15,973 nt of DNA, from the NCBI GenBank assembly GCA_000435335.1, contig FR891338.1, positions 34,170 to 50,142 of the forward strand, written 5' to 3'. Origin of the DNA: Clostridium sp. CAG:964. Lineage in GTDB: Bacteria; Bacillota; Clostridia; Oscillospirales; Acutalibacteraceae. The position numbers were made by a program, and so were the translations under genes. Shown here in pieces: positions 13,481 to 15,973 of this stretch. The notes under the pieces were generated by a model that ran no database searches, was not told the origin of the DNA, and saw only the letters and a list, made by a program, of their open reading frames with translations. Within the stretch, counting starts at the first letter, position 1, and each line of letters opens with the position of its first letter.

Positions 13481-13501
13481 AAGTATAAATATTATGGGTA
13501 A

Positions 13502-15910
13502 TTAATCTCTGTATTCTTCTATTTTGAACACCTCAAGAATGTCGCCCTCTTTAAGGTCAGAGAAATGCTCAAGTCCTATACCGCACTCGTAGCCTGCCGC
13601 AACCTCTTTAACAGAATCCTTGAAACGCTGAAGTGAAGACATTGTGTCCTCGGCAACAACTATGCCGTCACGAACAACACGCACCATAGCGTTACGCTCA
13701 ACCTTACCGCTAAGTACATAGCTGCCTGCAATAAAGCCAACATTCTTAATCTTAATAACACTACGGCACTCTGCCTTGCCCAGCTCAACTTCTCTTGTTT
13801 TTGGTGCAAGCATGCCCTTCATTGCCTGCTCAATTTCTTCTATACAATCGTAAATTACACGGTACATATGAAGCTCTATGCCGTCACGCTCAGCTGTAGC
13901 CTGTGCTACTGCGTCAGGACGAACATTAAAGCCTACTACAATAGCATTTGATGCCTTTGCCAACATAACATCAGACTCATTAATGGCACCAACTGCACCG
14001 TGGATAACATTTACTCTTACCTCGTTGTTTGAAAGCTTTTCCAAAGACTGTCTTACTGCTTCTACAGAGCCTTGTACATCTGCCTTAACAATAATCTTAA
14101 GCTCTTTAATTTCACCCAGCTGCATTTGGTCAAACAGGTTGTCAAGTGTAACCTTTGTTTGTGCGTTAAACAGCTCTTCCTTAGCCTTTGCCTTTCTCTG
14201 CTCTACAAGCTCTCTTGCAAGGCGCTCGTCAGATACTGCGTTAAAGATGTCGCCGCCTGTAGGCACCTCGCCTAGACCGGACACCTCAACAGGGTATGAC
14301 GGACCTGCGTGCTTAACCTTTTCGCCTCTGTCGTTAGTCATAGCTCTTACACGGCCTACAGAAGTACCTGCTACAATAATGTCGCCTACATTCAGTGTAC
14401 CGTTCTGTACAAGCATAGACGCAATAGGACCTCTGCCCTTGTCAAGCCTTGCATCAATTACAACGCCCTTTGCGCTTCTGTCCGGGTTAGCCTTTAGCTC
14501 CATAACATCGGCTGTAAGCAGAACCATCTCAAGCAAATCGTCAAGACCTTCTTTTGTTTTTGCAGAAACAGGAATACACGGTACATCGCCGCCCCATTCC
14601 TCAGGAACAATGTTATACTCTGTAAGCTGCTGCTTAACCTGCTCAGGGTTAGCGCCCGGCTTATCCATTTTGTTAATTGCTACAATTATAGATACTCCGG
14701 CAGCCTTTGCGTGGTTAATAGCCTCTACAGTCTGCGGCATAATACCGTCGTCTGCGGCAACCACCAATATGGCAATATCCGTAGCCATTGCACCTCTTGC
14801 ACGCATTGTTGTAAATGCTTCGTGACCGGGTGTATCCAAGAATGTAATTTCACGGTCGTTTATATTAACACGGTATGCACCAATATGCTGTGTAATACCG
14901 CCTGCCTCACCTGCTGTAACATGGGCGTGACGAATTGCGTCAAGCAATGAGGTTTTACCGTGGTCAACATGGCCCATTACAACAACTACAGGAGCACGCT
15001 CTACAAGGTTGCTGTCGTCATCCTCGCTGTCGTCTATAATTCTTTCTTCGATTGTAACTACAACCTCTTTTTCGACCTTTGCGTGGAATTCCATAGCAAC
15101 AAGTGAGGCTGTGTCAAAGTCTATAGTATCGTTTACGCTTGCCATTACACCAAGCATCATCAGCTTTTTGATAACCTCGGCAGCTGTAGCCTTTAGTCTT
15201 AGAGCCAGCTCGCCAACCTGAATTTCCTCAGGAATAGAAACGGTAATAGGCTTCTTTTTACGCTCCATAGCAATACGGTTTAAACGCTCCTGCTCGGTTT
15301 CCCTTTTACCTCTTCTCTGCTTGTTTCTCTGCTGTGAACGCTGGTTAATCTTCTGCTTGTGTGCTGTTTGATTTTCGCTCTTAATTTTTTCACTTGCCAG
15401 TCTGTCATACTTTTCGTTGTATCTTTCTACATCAACAACTACCTGACGGGTATCGACAATTTTTCTTTCCCTTCTGTTCTTAAACTGAACATTACCGTTG
15501 TCGCTTTTACTGTTGTCGCTTTTGCTGCTGTCCGACTGTGCCTGCGGTTTGCTGTCCTGCTTCTTTACATTCTGCTTTGCAGCTGTATTTTTGCCGTCCT
15601 GCTTTTTACCCTGCTTGTCGTCCTTTGCCTGCGGCTTTCTTTTACTGTCAGATTTTTTATCTGAATTTTCGCCGGCCTTATCTTCAGTGCCCTTGTCTGC
15701 ACTGCCGTTGGCAGCGTAATATGCGTCAAAGCTTTCCATATTATTTTTCTGTGTGAAGTAATCAAATACTATGTTTAGTTCCTCTTCTGTAAGTACAGCT
15801 GTTTGCTTTTTAGGTTCACCACCAAAATACTTACTTAAAACATCTATAACATCTTTATTAGCTACACCAAGGTCGCTTGCAACCTCACGCAATTTATATT
15901 TTACCATCAT
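13502..15910 (-). CDS. infB: Translation initiation factor IF-2
   Basis: IF-2 is the GTPase that brings initiator fMet-tRNA to the 30S subunit and promotes subunit joining. The 802-residue product starts with an IF2_N helical module (about 3-30), then a long, low-complexity linker rich in Lys, Gln, Asp and Ser (about 70-215), and a second IF2_N module (about 222-275). The GTPase domain follows: GHVDHGKT (313-320), GGITQHIGAY (337-346), DTPGH (359-363), NKMD (413-416) and SAKT (449-452). The conserved C-terminal domains end in GIGLEHFSDLKEGDILEVF. The ATG at 15910 is chosen, with AAGGAGGT (15927-15920) 9 nt upstream; an upstream TTG would be too close. It follows ylxQ by 15 nt. Confidence 0.97.
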   Translation of the reverse strand: MMVKYKLREVASDLGVANKDVIDVLSKYFGGEPKKQTAVLTEEELNIVFDYFTQKNNMESFDAYYAANGSADKGTEDKAGENSDKKSDSKRKPQAKDDKQGKKQDGKNTAAKQNVKKQDSKPQAQSDSSKSDNSKSDNGNVQFKNRRERKIVDTRQVVVDVERYNEKYDRLASEKIKSENQTAHKQKINQRSQQRNKQRRGKRETEQERLNRIAMERKKKPITVSIPEEIQVGELALRLKATAAEVIKKLMMLGVMASVNDTIDFDTASLVAMEFHAKVEKEVVVTIEERIIDDSEDDDSNLVERAPVVVVMGHVDHGKTSLLDAIRHAHVTAGEAGGITQHIGAYRVNINDREITFLDTPGHEAFTTMRARGAMATDIAILVVAADDGIMPQTVEAINHAKAAGVSIIVAINKMDKPGANPEQVKQQLTEYNIVPEEWGGDVPCIPVSAKTKEGLDDLLEMVLLTADVMELKANPDRSAKGVVIDARLDKGRGPIASMLVQNGTLNVGDIIVAGTSVGRVRAMTNDRGEKVKHAGPSYPVEVSGLGEVPTGGDIFNAVSDERLARELVEQRKAKAKEELFNAQTKVTLDNLFDQMQLGEIKELKIIVKADVQGSVEAVRQSLEKLSNNEVRVNVIHGAVGAINESDVMLAKASNAIVVGFNVRPDAVAQATAERDGIELHMYRVIYDCIEEIEQAMKGMLAPKTREVELGKAECRSVIKIKNVGFIAGSYVLSGKVERNAMVRVVRDGIVVAEDTMSSLQRFKDSVKEVAAGYECGIGLEHFSDLKEGDILEVFKIEEYRD

Positions 15911-15925
15911 AAGCAACTTACCTCC

Positions 15926-15973
15926 TTATTCATCATCAGCTAACTGCATTAGCTTCTTTGCAAATCCTGCGTC
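15926..15973 (-). CDS. ylxQ: C-terminus of a probable YlxQ (L7Ae-family) protein, cut by the window
   Basis: Only the last 15 codons are visible (DAGFAKKLMQLADDE, then TAA). The stop is 15 nt before the infB start, so the gene belongs to the same operon. In Bacillota the gene directly before infB is usually ylxQ, an L7Ae-like RNA-binding protein, and the DAGFAKKL ending is compatible with that family. The assignment rests mainly on gene order; the fragment is too short to prove it. Confidence 0.6.
   Translation of the reverse strand, partial: DAGFAKKLMQLADDE

Noticed and set aside
13878..14825. A 315-codon open frame on the plus strand opposite infB
   Set aside because: It lies wholly antisense to conserved IF-2 GTPase codons, is a Ser/Thr/Ala-rich composition typical of a mirror frame, and has no ribosome binding site or family resemblance.
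1..15973. CRISPR array, tRNA or rRNA genes, insertion sequences, phage genes, toxin-antitoxin pairs
   Set aside because: No regular spaced repeats, tRNA-like T-arm sequences, transposase or integrase motifs, or paired small ORFs with ribosome binding sites were seen on either strand.

Overview
The window looks like chromosomal housekeeping DNA from a Gram-positive bacterium of the Bacillota, most likely class Clostridia (perhaps a gut Oscillospiraceae/Ruminococcaceae-type organism; this narrower placement is inference). The grounds are two Firmicutes-style gene orders, ylxM-ffh-rpsP-khpA and ylxQ-infB-rbfA-nrnA-truB; strong AGGAGG-type ribosome binding sites; sigma-A-type TTGACA/TATAAT promoters; a pyruvate kinase that runs past the canonical end into what looks like the extra C-terminal domain; and a BmrCD/LmrCD-type heterodimeric ABC exporter under a MarR regulator. 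The DNA is moderately AT-rich and I see no change in codon style that would mark a foreign island.

Layout. 1-1500 (-): pyruvate kinase, 3' end off the window, with its own promoter. 1501-1842: divergent intergenic region with the pyk promoter and a perfect-consensus promoter for the rightward operon. 1843-4162 (+): ylxM, ffh, rpsP and khpA (SRP-associated protein, SRP GTPase, ribosomal protein S16, KH-domain RNA-binding protein), closed by an unusually long terminator hairpin at 4171-4253. A second, bidirectional-looking terminator at 4273-4306 closes the converging leftward operon. 4379-8541 (-): marR followed by two ABC half-transporters that form one heterodimeric exporter, with an extended -10 promoter upstream of marR. 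8757-9986 (-): a monocistronic membrane-anchored DHHW/AlgX-like SGNH protein with its own promoter and terminator. 10147-15973 (-): the 3' part of a translation operon: end of ylxQ, infB, a 251-nt gap with three predicted hairpins, rbfA, nrnA, truB, and a patatin-family acyl hydrolase where many relatives have ribF.

How the genes work together. Two blocks serve protein synthesis and targeting: SRP and S16 in one; IF-2, 30S maturation, nano-RNA/pAp turnover and tRNA pseudouridylation in the other. The marR-ABC block looks like a self-regulated drug or lipid efflux unit. The DHHW protein and the patatin concern the cell envelope or lipids and are the least expected content.

No RNA genes, mobile elements, CRISPR arrays or phage genes were seen, and I did not find a convincing wholly new system. 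The points most worth checking are the structured infB-rbfA gap, the long hairpin after khpA, the patatin attached to the translation operon, and the DHHW protein without a visible MBOAT partner.
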